Of a stretch of DNA of 5,341 nucleotides, positions 1 to 5,341 are shown piece by piece. Origin of the DNA: Clostridia bacterium. Its GTDB lineage: Bacteria; Bacillota; Clostridia; Saccharofermentanales; Saccharofermentanaceae. The stretch's first letter is position 1, and each line of letters begins with the position of its first letter. The stretch spans positions 1-5,341 of the forward strand of contig JADGQQ010000016.1 in assembly GCA_017881645.1 (NCBI GenBank), written 5' to 3'. The notes below the pieces were generated by a model that worked only from the letters and a program-made list of their open reading frames with translations, searched no databases and was not told the origin of the DNA. Made by a program: the position numbers and the translations under genes.

Positions 1-1075
1 CCCAGGAAAATGTGGATATCGAGCGAATGTTATCGATTGCATTCACGTACCAGTAAGTCGGTGTGAAGCTCGCAATTTGTTTTACCGTATCTCCCAGAAG
101 GTACTGCGGTACGAATACTCCGCTGACAAAGCACATCCCCAGCGCGCAGACATTGGCGATGGACTGCTGCGCACCCCTGCTTTTTACAAGATACCCGAAC
201 ATGAAGCTCATACTGAGAGTTGCAATCGACAGTACAAATGCATTGGCTATCAGAAGCAGCACTCCTTTGTCAAAGATCGAATCCCCGGCAAAATAGACAC
301 TGACAAGAACCATCAGAAACCATACAGCAAGTGCCAGACATACGTTGCCCAGAAGCAAATGGAGATTGATCTTCGTGGCACGAGTCGGAGAGCATTGAAT
401 TCGCATCTTCAGATCTCGCTTTGTGAATACCTGCATGATGTTCGCTACGGCGATAATCATAATGGAAATCATCGAATATGGAAGATACGAGTAGTAGGAA
501 GCAATTGAATCTACGGCTTTTGTCTGAACGGCGCCTGTCCATACGACATCGGTTGATTTTTCAAGATCCGACTTGACCTGATCGGCGATCTGTCTGAGCG
601 CTGCCGTGTCATTCGGCGATACATGATCCGCTTCAACATACAAACGGAACATGTCCAGATACTTCTGCACGACAAGATTCATCTGCATTCCCGCTGTTGA
701 ATTTGGAACGGATTGTTCGTCCAACGCCATCGAATGTGTTCCGGACAGAAAGTCAGCGGAAAAACCGTTCGGAATCGTAAGTACATATTCAGCATCATTG
801 TAGAATAGCGCATCGCTGATGGCATCTTTTGTATGGGCTGTTTTCACCAGAGTTGCTTTTGACGCAAGATAATCATTCAGCCCGGCTGTAAGCGGTGACT
901 CCGTGTCCTGATTAACAATCATGACACGGCTTTTCCATTCGCTGAAATTGGCGGTTGGCTGACTGTTTCCTGTCATAACAAACAGTACAATGAAGAAAAT
1001 GAACACAACGATGTAAATCATCAATGTAAGAAAATTGCGCTTAATGATTTTGAAGTAAACATTAAAGACTTGCAT
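1..1075 (-). CDS. ABC-2 type transporter permease, second subunit (LnrN-like), 3' end outside window
   Basis: An open frame of 358 codons runs from the ATG at 1075 to the left edge with no stop, so the C-terminus is missing. The protein begins MQVFNVYFKIIKRNF and has one membrane helix at about residues 15-34. An external domain follows to about 195, with an early VMIVNQDTES segment typical of ABC-2 exporters of the drug-efflux type. Further helices lie near 197-216, 240-263, 271-296 and 305-322, and then comes the family-typical FTPTYWYVNAIDNI stretch (about 337-350). It is a tandem paralogue in layout of the preceding permease, and the two probably form the heterodimeric membrane channel powered by the ATPase at 2237-3184. 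The start is supported by AGGAGG (1083-1088) seven bases upstream, inside the previous gene, which it overlaps by 14 nt. The substrate is unknown; lipophilic or polyene-like drugs are suggested only by analogy with LnrMN. Confidence 0.9.
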   Translation of the reverse strand, partial: MQVFNVYFKIIKRNFLTLMIYIVVFIFFIVLFVMTGNSQPTANFSEWKSRVMIVNQDTESPLTAGLNDYLASKATLVKTAHTKDAISDALFYNDAEYVLTIPNGFSADFLSGTHSMALDEQSVPNSTAGMQMNLVVQKYLDMFRLYVEADHVSPNDTAALRQIADQVKSDLEKSTDVVWTGAVQTKAVDSIASYYSYLPYSMISIMIIAVANIMQVFTKRDLKMRIQCSPTRATKINLHLLLGNVCLALAVWFLMVLVSVYFAGDSIFDKGVLLLIANAFVLSIATLSMSFMFGYLVKSRGAQQSIANVCALGMCFVSGVFVPQYLLGDTVKQIASFTPTYWYVNAIDNIRSISTFSW

Positions 1076-2234
1076 AATTCTGCCTCCTCATCACTAGAAA
1101 TACGATGAAATAGAACAAGAGCGAAAATCCGAAAAGGAATCCGACGTTGGTAAAGAATCGTCCATACGTATTGTAATAGTAGAGTGCGTAGAACGAATCG
1201 GCAATCAGATTGGCCGGATTGATGTAAGCCAGTATCGGCAGGCTTTTTACTGCTTCATACTTCACTTGCGCAACCATCAGACCGGCAAGAAAGGACATCA
1301 GCATGGAGAGTGAAATAATGATGCCTGTCTTTACCCCTTCGCCTTTTTTGGAAAGTGCGCCGACCATGGCTCCGAAAGATACTCCCGTACAGCAGCCGGC
1401 AAAGGATGCCAGGAGAATATAGCCGAGTTGATTTCCAAAATCGATCTTCAGAACAAAAGCCAGATATCCGATAAGGATCAGAATGGAAATATATTGGATC
1501 AGCGTGGCGGCGCAAAGTGAGCTTGCAAATATTTTCAGTTTGTTGAGCGGTGCAAGATGTATTCGGGCGCCTGTGGGCGTCTGGTTGGCCTGGACGGTCA
1601 TGACCTGTTTCATTCCGAGAAAAGACCCGTACATACATGCCATGGCGATCAGAGCATAATAGTAGGTAAGCATGTCATTGGGCGCGTTGGTATTCGACTT
1701 TGTCTCAGAGATGTAGGTAATGTTTTTCGAAAGAATCCCGGATATCTCTGATGCAGAGGACGGGTTCTGCGTGACGATGGAGCGCACCGCGGACGATTCC
1801 TGCAGATACCAGTCGGTAAATTCCTTCATGATCGTCTGATTCAGTCCGGAACTTCGGATATACAGGTGAAGCGTACTGTCTTCCATAATGTACCCGGATA
1901 TATTCCCGTCCGTGAGAGCCTTGGCTGCTTCTTCCTGCGAAGCGTATTGTGTTACTGCAAAGAGAGGATCGCTTGCTGTATTATCTGACTTTGAAGCGGT
2001 ATTATCCGACTTTGAAGCGGTCGAGAGGGTCGTCTGAAACGCAGTATCCGCTTGATATGCCTGTGTATTTACTATGCCAATCTGAATCGTATCAAAAACA
2101 TCTGTACCTGACAGATTGGAAAAAGCAAGTCCGAAAAGAGAACCCAGAATTACGGGAAATGCGAGCGTCCAGAAAATAAGCTGCTTATCCCGGACATTGC
2201 TCTTCAGACTGTAGGAAAAATTATGCCAAAACAC
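1062..2234 (-). CDS. ABC-2 type transporter permease, first subunit (LnrM-like), GTG start
   Basis: A 390-residue membrane protein of typical length for the ABC-2 drug-export permease family. A membrane helix at about residues 19-39 follows a basic cytoplasmic N-terminus. A hydrophilic external domain spans about 40-185, and five more hydrophobic segments lie near 188-208, 236-262, 268-294, 303-324 and 363-383. The motif INPANLIADSFYALYYY (about 338-354) resembles the conserved C-terminal region of ABC-2 permeases. The start codon is GTG at 2234-2232, only two bases after the ATPase stop, with AAGGAG eight bases upstream (2243-2248), so translation is probably coupled. It likely pairs with the overlapping permease 1-1075. 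An oddity is a perfect seven-residue duplication, SKSDNTA twice (residues 74-87), in the external domain, encoded by a 21 bp tandem repeat. Family assignment is firm; the transported compound is unknown. Confidence 0.93.
   Translation of the reverse strand: MFWHNFSYSLKSNVRDKQLIFWTLAFPVILGSLFGLAFSNLSGTDVFDTIQIGIVNTQAYQADTAFQTTLSTASKSDNTASKSDNTASDPLFAVTQYASQEEAAKALTDGNISGYIMEDSTLHLYIRSSGLNQTIMKEFTDWYLQESSAVRSIVTQNPSSASEISGILSKNITYISETKSNTNAPNDMLTYYYALIAMACMYGSFLGMKQVMTVQANQTPTGARIHLAPLNKLKIFASSLCAATLIQYISILILIGYLAFVLKIDFGNQLGYILLASFAGCCTGVSFGAMVGALSKKGEGVKTGIIISLSMLMSFLAGLMVAQVKYEAVKSLPILAYINPANLIADSFYALYYYNTYGRFFTNVGFLFGFSLLFYFIVFLVMRRQNYASL
1083..1088 (-). promoter_or_regulatory. Ribosome binding site of the second permease, inside the first permease gene
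   Basis: AGGAGG on the minus strand sits seven bases upstream of the ATG at 1075, inside the codons for the last residues of the preceding permease. It fixes the start and the 14 nt gene overlap. Confidence 0.85.
1978..2021. repeat. 21 bp in-frame tandem duplication inside the first permease gene
   Basis: Two copies of a 21 bp unit, at 1978-1998 and 1999-2019, differ at a single base (T versus C at the eighth position), and two more matching bases follow. Because the unit is a multiple of three, the frame is kept and the protein gains SKSDNTA twice. The only difference is synonymous (TCA/TCG serine), so the peptide copies are identical. It lies in the predicted external domain, where added residues are probably tolerated. 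Confidence 0.93.
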
Positions 2235-2236
2235 TG

Positions 2237-3184
2237 TTATTTCTCCTTTCCGTCACGCAGTTCTTTACCGGTGATCTCAAGAAACACATCGTTCAGGGTA
2301 GGAAGTTCGCAATAGACCCGGCCCACTTTTATGTTTTTCGTTTGAAGTTCAGTAAGAATGGTACTGAGACCGTTATGCCCTCTCTCCGTCTTAATCAGCA
2401 TTGTCCGGTCCTGCACCTCGACGGCTGCGATATACGGCATGGATTCGACAAACTCTACATAATCTTTCGGGTCGGCTGTAAGGAATTCAATCGATATTTT
2501 CTCGCCGACCCGGATCATTCCCTTGAGTTCTTCGTTCGTTCCCATCGCAACGATACGGCCCTTGTCCATAATGCCGATCCGTGTGCAGATCTGCTCCACT
2601 TCTTCCATATAGTGAGAGGTATAAATGACCGTTGCGCCTTCCCTGTTCAGCCGGACAATCCCTTCGAGGATGTTATTGCGGCTTTGCGGATCAACAGCAA
2701 CCGTGGGTTCGTCCATAATAATCAAGCGAGGCTTATGCGCAATTCCGCAGGCGATATTCAGGCGGCGAAGCAGGCCTCCGCTAAGTTTCTTAGGATAGAA
2801 TTTCGTGAAATCACCGAGACCCACAAAATCAATCGCTTCTTTCACCAGTTTCTTCCGGATCTCCTTATCCGGAACATACAGGCCGCAGAAAAAGTCGATA
2901 TTTTCATATACCGTCAATTCCTCGATTACAGCGACATTCTGCATGATAACGCCTATATCCTTTTTAAGATCGTACGAGCTTGGTGTCATCTTCTTATCGA
3001 AGACCTCAATTTCGCCTTTGTCGAAGGTAAGCAGTGAAAGTATACAATTGATGGCCGTTGTTTTTCCTGATCCGTTCGGACCGAGCAGGCCGAATATTTC
3101 CCCCTCGGCGACATCCAGTTTGAAGTGATCCAGTGCGATTAAATCGCCGTATCTTTTTACGAGATTCGAAACCTTGACAATCAT
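2237..3184 (-). CDS. ABC transporter ATP-binding protein, drug-exporter type (LnrL/DrrA-like)
   Basis: A 315-residue cytoplasmic ATPase that would drive the two permeases encoded downstream. All ABC motifs are visible in order: Walker A GPNGSGKTT (residues 35-43), Q-loop Gln82 in VIMQN, signature LSGGL (134-138) followed by LRRLNIA, Walker B LIIMDEP with Asp158 and Glu159, D-loop region VAVDP, and switch His191 in TSHYMEE. After about residue 225 there is a C-terminal extension ending in PTLNDVFLEITGKEL, characteristic of the ATPases of ABC-2 drug exporters. The signature has Leu where many ABC proteins have Gln; this subfamily often varies here, so activity is expected. The ATG is preceded by AAGGAGG four bases upstream (3189-3195). 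It is the first gene of the leftward operon and is divergent from the sensor-kinase operon. Alternative roles such as lipid or bacteriocin export cannot be excluded. Confidence 0.96.
   Translation of the reverse strand: MIVKVSNLVKRYGDLIALDHFKLDVAEGEIFGLLGPNGSGKTTAINCILSLLTFDKGEIEVFDKKMTPSSYDLKKDIGVIMQNVAVIEELTVYENIDFFCGLYVPDKEIRKKLVKEAIDFVGLGDFTKFYPKKLSGGLLRRLNIACGIAHKPRLIIMDEPTVAVDPQSRNNILEGIVRLNREGATVIYTSHYMEEVEQICTRIGIMDKGRIVAMGTNEELKGMIRVGEKISIEFLTADPKDYVEFVESMPYIAAVEVQDRTMLIKTERGHNGLSTILTELQTKNIKVGRVYCELPTLNDVFLEITGKELRDGKEK
2243..2248 (-). promoter_or_regulatory. Ribosome binding site selecting the GTG start of the first permease
   Basis: On the minus strand AAGGAG lies within the last codons of the ATPase gene, eight bases before GTG at 2234. 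No in-frame ATG occurs near the junction, so the GTG is the best-supported start. The overlap of the site with the ATPase C-terminal codons suggests translational coupling. Confidence 0.8.
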
Positions 3185-3237
3185 AATTCCTCCTTGACTC
3201 TATCGCCGTCTGAACAGCACCTGTTTTTGTTGTCTTC

Positions 3238-3266
3238 ATTGTATCGGACCGGACCCTCTTCTCCCA
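3238..3266 (-). promoter_or_regulatory. Predicted promoter of the ABC-transporter operon (weak -35)
   Basis: On the minus strand TACAAT (3243-3238) matches the -10 consensus at five of six positions. Seventeen bases upstream the hexamer TGGGAG (3266-3261) is a poor -35. Transcription would start near 3231, leaving a leader of about 45 nt before the ATPase ATG. The weak -35, with TGACA-like half-sites at roughly -37 to -70, fits an activator-dependent promoter. This is prediction by eye only. Confidence 0.4.
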
Positions 3267-3305
3267 GTGACATATATCCTGACTTATTGTGACAAATGTC
3301 ATATG
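3267..3305. promoter_or_regulatory. Candidate shared operator: cluster of TGACA-like half-sites
   Basis: Within 39 bp there are three same-direction TGAC elements starting at 3268, 3280 and 3290, and one inverted TGTCA at 3297-3301. The last two form the dyad TGACA-AA-TGTCA (3290-3301). GTGACA occurs exactly twice, at 3267 and 3289, 22 bp or about two helical turns apart. TGACATAT (3268) and TGTCATAT (3297) are near-identical 29 bp apart. A further TGTCA lies at 3320-3324. The cluster is about equidistant from the two predicted divergent start sites, the usual activator position. NarL-family regulators commonly bind paired short half-sites, so the regulator at 4479-5114 is the natural candidate; binding is inferred. 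Confidence 0.5.
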
Positions 3306-3324
3306 TTTTTTTGATTCTCTGTCA

Positions 3325-3333
3325 TGATAAAAT
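3325..3333 (+). promoter_or_regulatory. Predicted extended -10 promoter of the kinase-regulator operon
   Basis: TGATAAAAT is an extended -10 element (TG-N followed by TAAAAT, one mismatch to TATAAT). The region 17 bp upstream is a T-run with no recognisable -35. Transcription would begin near 3340, giving a leader of about 57 nt before the ATG at 3397. The half-site cluster would lie at about -72 to -36, compatible with activation by the operon's own regulator. Confidence 0.45.
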
Positions 3334-3382
3334 GAAACCAATTCCGGAAGCATGTTATATTACCGGCGATTCCCGCAAAAAC

Positions 3383-3390
3383 AGGAAGGA
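3383..3390 (+). promoter_or_regulatory. Ribosome binding site that decides the kinase start
   Basis: AGGAAGGA ends six bases before the ATG at 3397. The longer in-frame alternative at 3352 has only a GGAAG two bases upstream, and it would add 15 mostly polar, charged residues without family character. The start at 3397 is therefore preferred. Confidence 0.8.
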
Positions 3391-3396
3391 ACACCT

Positions 3397-4482
3397 ATGA
3401 ACGCAATCTTTGACAAAATGATTCTCTTCATACTGTGTGCTTCGGTTTTTTTGACGCAGGTTAACAGTATATATGTTGTGGTTCCGATCATTTTTGTTAT
3501 CATTCTTGCGTCACTTGGAAGTTATCTGGACAGCGACAGGATTTCCTTCGGGATTTTCATCGGATATATTGCACTCAGTATGCTGTATCCGGAGTCGGCA
3601 TATTTCCTGCCGGTGTTTGCCTATTCCATTTTCTCGACGCGCCTGCAATGGGTTGCTCTTCTGACCGTCCTCCCGGTCTCCATATTTTTTTACCGGAGTC
3701 AATCACTTGTCGGACTCCTTCTTTTTCTGTTTGTCCTGCTTGCGTGGCTTCTTCGCATCCGGACGACGGATATTGATCAGAAGAATATAAAATATAAAAT
3801 GCTTCGGGATGCGGTCACGGAGAAGCAAATGCAGCTGGAAGCCGCGAACCGGACCTTGCTGGAAAAGCAGGACTATGACGTGCATTTGGCGACGCTAAAT
3901 GAAAGAAACCGTATTTCGAGCGAACTTCATGACAGTATCGGACACGTGCTGACCAGCTCTCTTCTTCAGACCGGTGCAATGCTTGCAACCTGTACCGATG
4001 CCGCCACATGCGAGAGCTTATCGGTACTACAGCAGTCACTGTCCTCAGGTATGGATGAAGTCCGTGCGAGTATTCATAATCTGCACGAAGAATCCATTGA
4101 TCTCTACGAGGAAATCCGAGCACGTATTCAGGAGTTTTTCTTCTGCCCGGTCATACTCAAGTGCAATCTTGTGGAGCAGCCTGATAAGAACATCCGTTAT
4201 GCCTTGATGTCGATTCTTAAGGAAAGTCTCTCGAACGTCGCCCGTCATTCAAACGCCACCGAAGTAACGGTGACACTGCACGAACATCCGGCTTTGTACC
4301 AGCTCATCATTCGCGATAACGGATCTGATCAGGGTCCTGCAGGCGAATTCGAACTGCATGAATCCGACGGCATGGGACTTCCGGGCATCCGGCAGCGTGT
4401 TGAAAAACTTGGCGGCAATGTTGTCTTCCGGAGAAATCATGGATTCGAAGTTTTTGTTTCTGTACCGAAGGAGGGTGTATGA
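3397..4482 (+). CDS. Membrane sensor histidine kinase, HisKA_3 family (LnrJ/DesK-like)
   Basis: A 361-residue sensor kinase. Five or six hydrophobic segments fill residues 8-120 (about 8-20, 25-43, 51-63, 68-79, 85-99 and 103-120) with only very short loops, so no extracytoplasmic sensor domain is present and the signal is probably read within the membrane. A likely coiled-coil linker (about 126-168) leads into the HisKA_3 motif ERNRISSELHDSIGH with phospho-acceptor His178. The HATPase_c domain shows the N box KESLSNVARHSN (Glu276, Asn280), the G1 box RDNGSD (Asp307) and the G2 box DGMGLPGIRQR (from about 324). It would autophosphorylate and pass phosphate to the regulator encoded next, with which its stop overlaps (ATGA). 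The divergent drug-exporter operon suggests it senses the exported compound or the membrane damage it causes. All catalytic motifs are intact; the ligand is unknown. Confidence 0.95.
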   Translation: MNAIFDKMILFILCASVFLTQVNSIYVVVPIIFVIILASLGSYLDSDRISFGIFIGYIALSMLYPESAYFLPVFAYSIFSTRLQWVALLTVLPVSIFFYRSQSLVGLLLFLFVLLAWLLRIRTTDIDQKNIKYKMLRDAVTEKQMQLEAANRTLLEKQDYDVHLATLNERNRISSELHDSIGHVLTSSLLQTGAMLATCTDAATCESLSVLQQSLSSGMDEVRASIHNLHEESIDLYEEIRARIQEFFFCPVILKCNLVEQPDKNIRYALMSILKESLSNVARHSNATEVTVTLHEHPALYQLIIRDNGSDQGPAGEFELHESDGMGLPGIRQRVEKLGGNVVFRRNHGFEVFVSVPKEGV

Positions 4483-5114
4483 GAATTGTAATTATCGATG
4501 ACGACCCGCTGGTTTCACAGGCGCTTCGGACCATTCTGCAGACGGATCCCGACGTACACGTCGAAGCCATCGGAAACGACGGCATCGACGCCCTTCCCAT
4601 GTATCTCAAATATCAGCCGGATATTCTTCTCATGGATATCCGTATGAAGAATGTAACGGGACTTACGGCCGGAGAGAATGTTCTACGGGAATATCCGAAC
4701 GCACGTGTGTTCTTTCTTACAACCTTTGCTGACGACGATTACATCATAAAAGCCCTTCGCATGGGCGCGAAAGGCTATTTGCTCAAGCAGGACTTTACGA
4801 GTATTCTTCCTTCATTGAAATCCGTCATGGCCGGTCAAAGTGTTTTTGGAAAAGATATTATCGCCCGCATTCCGATCATGAGTCCTGAAAAACCGGCCGA
4901 TCACGTCAAAATGTCTTCTCTGGGTCTGACGCAGAAAGAGATCTCCATCCTGTCGCTGGTTGCCGACGGCTGCAGCAATCGGGAAATCGCCGATCAATTG
5001 TTCATCAGCGAAGGTACCGTACGCAATTCGATCAGCGTCCTTTTGGAAAAGCTGAACCTGAAGAGCCGCACGCAGATGGCGATTTTTTACCTGAAAAATG
5101 CTGCCGGATCCTGA
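4479..5114 (+). CDS. NarL/LuxR-family response regulator (LnrK-like)
   Basis: A 211-residue two-domain regulator, normal for the family. The receiver domain (about 1-118) shows the acidic pocket IIDDDP (Asp7-Asp9), phospho-acceptor Asp53 in LLMDIRM, switch Thr81 in FLTTF, and Lys103 in GYLLKQ. A linker of about 25 residues leads to a LuxR/GerE helix-turn-helix (about 147-207). There LTQKEISILSLVADG and SNREIADQLFISEGTVRNS carry the family pattern, with the recognition helix in the latter. It should act as a phosphorylation-dependent dimeric DNA-binding protein. The gene overlaps the kinase stop by 4 nt and has AAGGAGG at 4468-4474, so production is coupled to the kinase. The likely targets are the two divergent promoters between 3231 and 3340, inferred from the central repeat cluster and the presumed activator role of this family in transporter operons. 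Confidence 0.95.
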   Translation: MRIVIIDDDPLVSQALRTILQTDPDVHVEAIGNDGIDALPMYLKYQPDILLMDIRMKNVTGLTAGENVLREYPNARVFFLTTFADDDYIIKALRMGAKGYLLKQDFTSILPSLKSVMAGQSVFGKDIIARIPIMSPEKPADHVKMSSLGLTQKEISILSLVADGCSNREIADQLFISEGTVRNSISVLLEKLNLKSRTQMAIFYLKNAAGS

Positions 5115-5179
5115 CGAAGCAGCAGCCTGCAGATTTCATCATATATTTATTGGGTAAAATGCTGCAGAAATTGCTTCGT
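5114..5179 (+). other. Long imperfect hairpin at the end of the regulator gene
   Basis: ACGAAGCA (5114-5121) is perfectly complementary to TGCTTCGT (5172-5179). Inside it, CTGCAGATTT (5127-5136) pairs with AAAT-G-CTGCAG (5157-5167) with one bulged G, leaving a 20-base AT-rich loop. The whole would form about 18 base pairs around an internal loop of 5 and 4 bases. It starts on the last base of the stop codon and is not followed by a T-run, so it is not a standard intrinsic terminator. It may protect the mRNA 3' end, or help termination together with the T-run further down. Confidence 0.5.
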
Positions 5180-5216
5180 ACGTTCCAGCTCGGATGAAAG
5201 CCTTTGGAATATGTTG

Positions 5217-5247
5217 CCAAAAACGACCGAAGGTCCCCTTTTTTTGG
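5217..5247 (+). terminator. Weak terminator-like hairpin with A-tract and T-tract
   Basis: GACC-GAA-GGTC (5225-5235) is a small GC-rich hairpin, flanked by CCAAAAA (5217-5223) and TTTTTGG (5241-5247), which can extend the pairing. Seven T residues (5239-5245) follow on the plus strand. The GC stem has only 4 bp and is separated from the T-run by CCC, so efficiency is doubtful. The flanking A-tract would let it work weakly in both directions. It is the best candidate for ending the kinase-regulator transcript. Confidence 0.35.
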
Positions 5248-5253
5248 TATTAT
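5245..5253 (+). promoter_or_regulatory. Predicted extended -10 promoter of the glycosyltransferase gene
   Basis: TGGTATTAT is an extended -10 element (TG-N-TATTAT). No convincing -35 lies 17 bp upstream, where the terminator-like hairpin sits. The start site would be near 5260, giving a leader of about 30 nt before the ATG at 5290. It suggests that the downstream gene is transcribed separately from the kinase-regulator operon. Confidence 0.4.
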
Positions 5254-5289
5254 ATGTTTTGAATATTCTGTCTGGTAAGGGAGATGCTC

Positions 5290-5341
5290 ATGAACATAGC
5301 TATTTTTACGGATACATATTTCCCGGATATAAACGGTGTAA
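5290..5341 (+). CDS. GT4-type glycosyltransferase, N-terminal fragment cut by window edge
   Basis: Only the first 17 codons are present, reading MNIAIFTDTYFPDINGV. This closely matches the N-terminal beta-strand and loop of GT-B fold, family GT4 glycosyltransferases, whose usual opening is a TDTY-P-x-x-NGV pattern; in Bacillota this includes diacylglycerol glucosyltransferases that make membrane glycolipids. The start is set by AAGGGAG (5277-5283), six bases before the ATG. An in-frame ATG at 5284 would directly abut that site and is less likely. A separate promoter is predicted just upstream, so it need not belong to the sensor operon. The acceptor and sugar donor cannot be judged from 17 residues. 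Confidence 0.75.
   Translation, partial: MNIAIFTDTYFPDINGV

Noticed and set aside
77..508. A 143-codon plus-strand open frame and a 90-codon minus-strand frame (270-542)
   Set aside because: Both lie over the second permease, whose own frame is continuous from 1075 to the window edge and has clear membrane helices and family motifs.
2771..2785. ABC signature reads LSGGL instead of LSGGQ, considered as a sign of an inactive ATPase
   Set aside because: The fifth signature position is variable in drug-exporter ATPases, and Walker A, Walker B glutamate and switch histidine are all intact.
2342..3037. A 231-codon open frame on the plus strand opposite the ABC ATPase gene
   Set aside because: It is antisense to a gene with complete ABC motifs, has no ribosome site of note and gives a product with no recognisable family; it is best explained as a by-product of codon bias.
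3213..3225. Small dyad AACAG-CAC-CTGTT in the leader of the ABC operon
   Set aside because: Five-base arms without extension or T-run are expected by chance; there is no sign of an attenuator or riboswitch.
3245..3255. Tandem GGACC-GGACC next to the predicted ABC promoter -10
   Set aside because: A ten-base direct repeat in the promoter spacer is easily chance, and it shows no match to the TGACA half-sites.
3271..3295. Alternative minus-strand promoter using TTGTCA (3295-3290) and TATATG (3276-3271)
   Set aside because: The -35 is good but the spacer is only 13 bp, too short for a normal housekeeping promoter; the TTGTCA is better read as part of the half-site dyad.
3352..3396. Upstream in-frame ATG extending the kinase by 15 residues
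   Set aside because: The only purine-rich stretch before it is two bases away, while the ATG at 3397 has a well-spaced AGGAAGGA; the extra residues are polar and unlike the family.

Overview
The window carries a compact, apparently self-contained two-component-system plus ABC-transporter module of the kind known in Bacillus subtilis as LnrJK/LnrLMN (formerly YfiJKLMN). It is followed by the first codons of an unrelated-looking glycosyltransferase gene. Strong AGGAGG-type ribosome binding sites, short or overlapping gene junctions, mixed AT/GC codon use and protein families typical of Gram-positive bacteria point to a Bacillota (Firmicutes) chromosome of moderate GC content. I cannot name the genus from the sequence alone.

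Left part (minus strand, about 1-3184): an operon read right to left. An ABC ATPase of the drug-exporter (DrrA/CcmA-like) type at 2237-3184 comes first. Two nucleotides after it lies an ABC-2 type permease with a GTG start (1062-2234), and overlapping that by 14 nt is a second permease of the same type (1-1075), whose C-terminus runs off the left edge. Both permeases have one N-terminal membrane helix, an external domain of about 150 residues, and a membrane block at the C-terminal half.

Middle (3185-3396): a divergent intergenic region of about 210 bp. It contains a cluster of TGACA-like half-sites (about 3267-3305) that lies nearly midway between two predicted, outward-facing promoters. Each promoter has a reasonable -10 element but no convincing -35 element, as expected of activator-dependent promoters.

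Right part (plus strand, 3397-5114): a membrane histidine kinase with a HisKA_3 domain (His178) and a NarL/LuxR-type response regulator (Asp53), translationally coupled by an ATGA overlap. The simplest model is that the kinase senses a membrane-active compound or membrane stress through its transmembrane helices, the phosphorylated regulator binds the shared central operator, and both the efflux pump and the sensor operon are switched on together. The ligand is not deducible from sequence. In B. subtilis the similarly composed system gives resistance to linearmycins and some other polyenes, but orthology is inferred here, not shown.

Far right (5115-5341): a 175 bp spacer with a long imperfect hairpin touching the regulator stop codon, a weak terminator-like A-tract/T-tract hairpin and an extended -10 promoter. 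The start of a GT4-type glycosyltransferase gene follows and is cut by the window edge. No RNA genes, insertion sequences, CRISPR arrays or attachment sites were seen.
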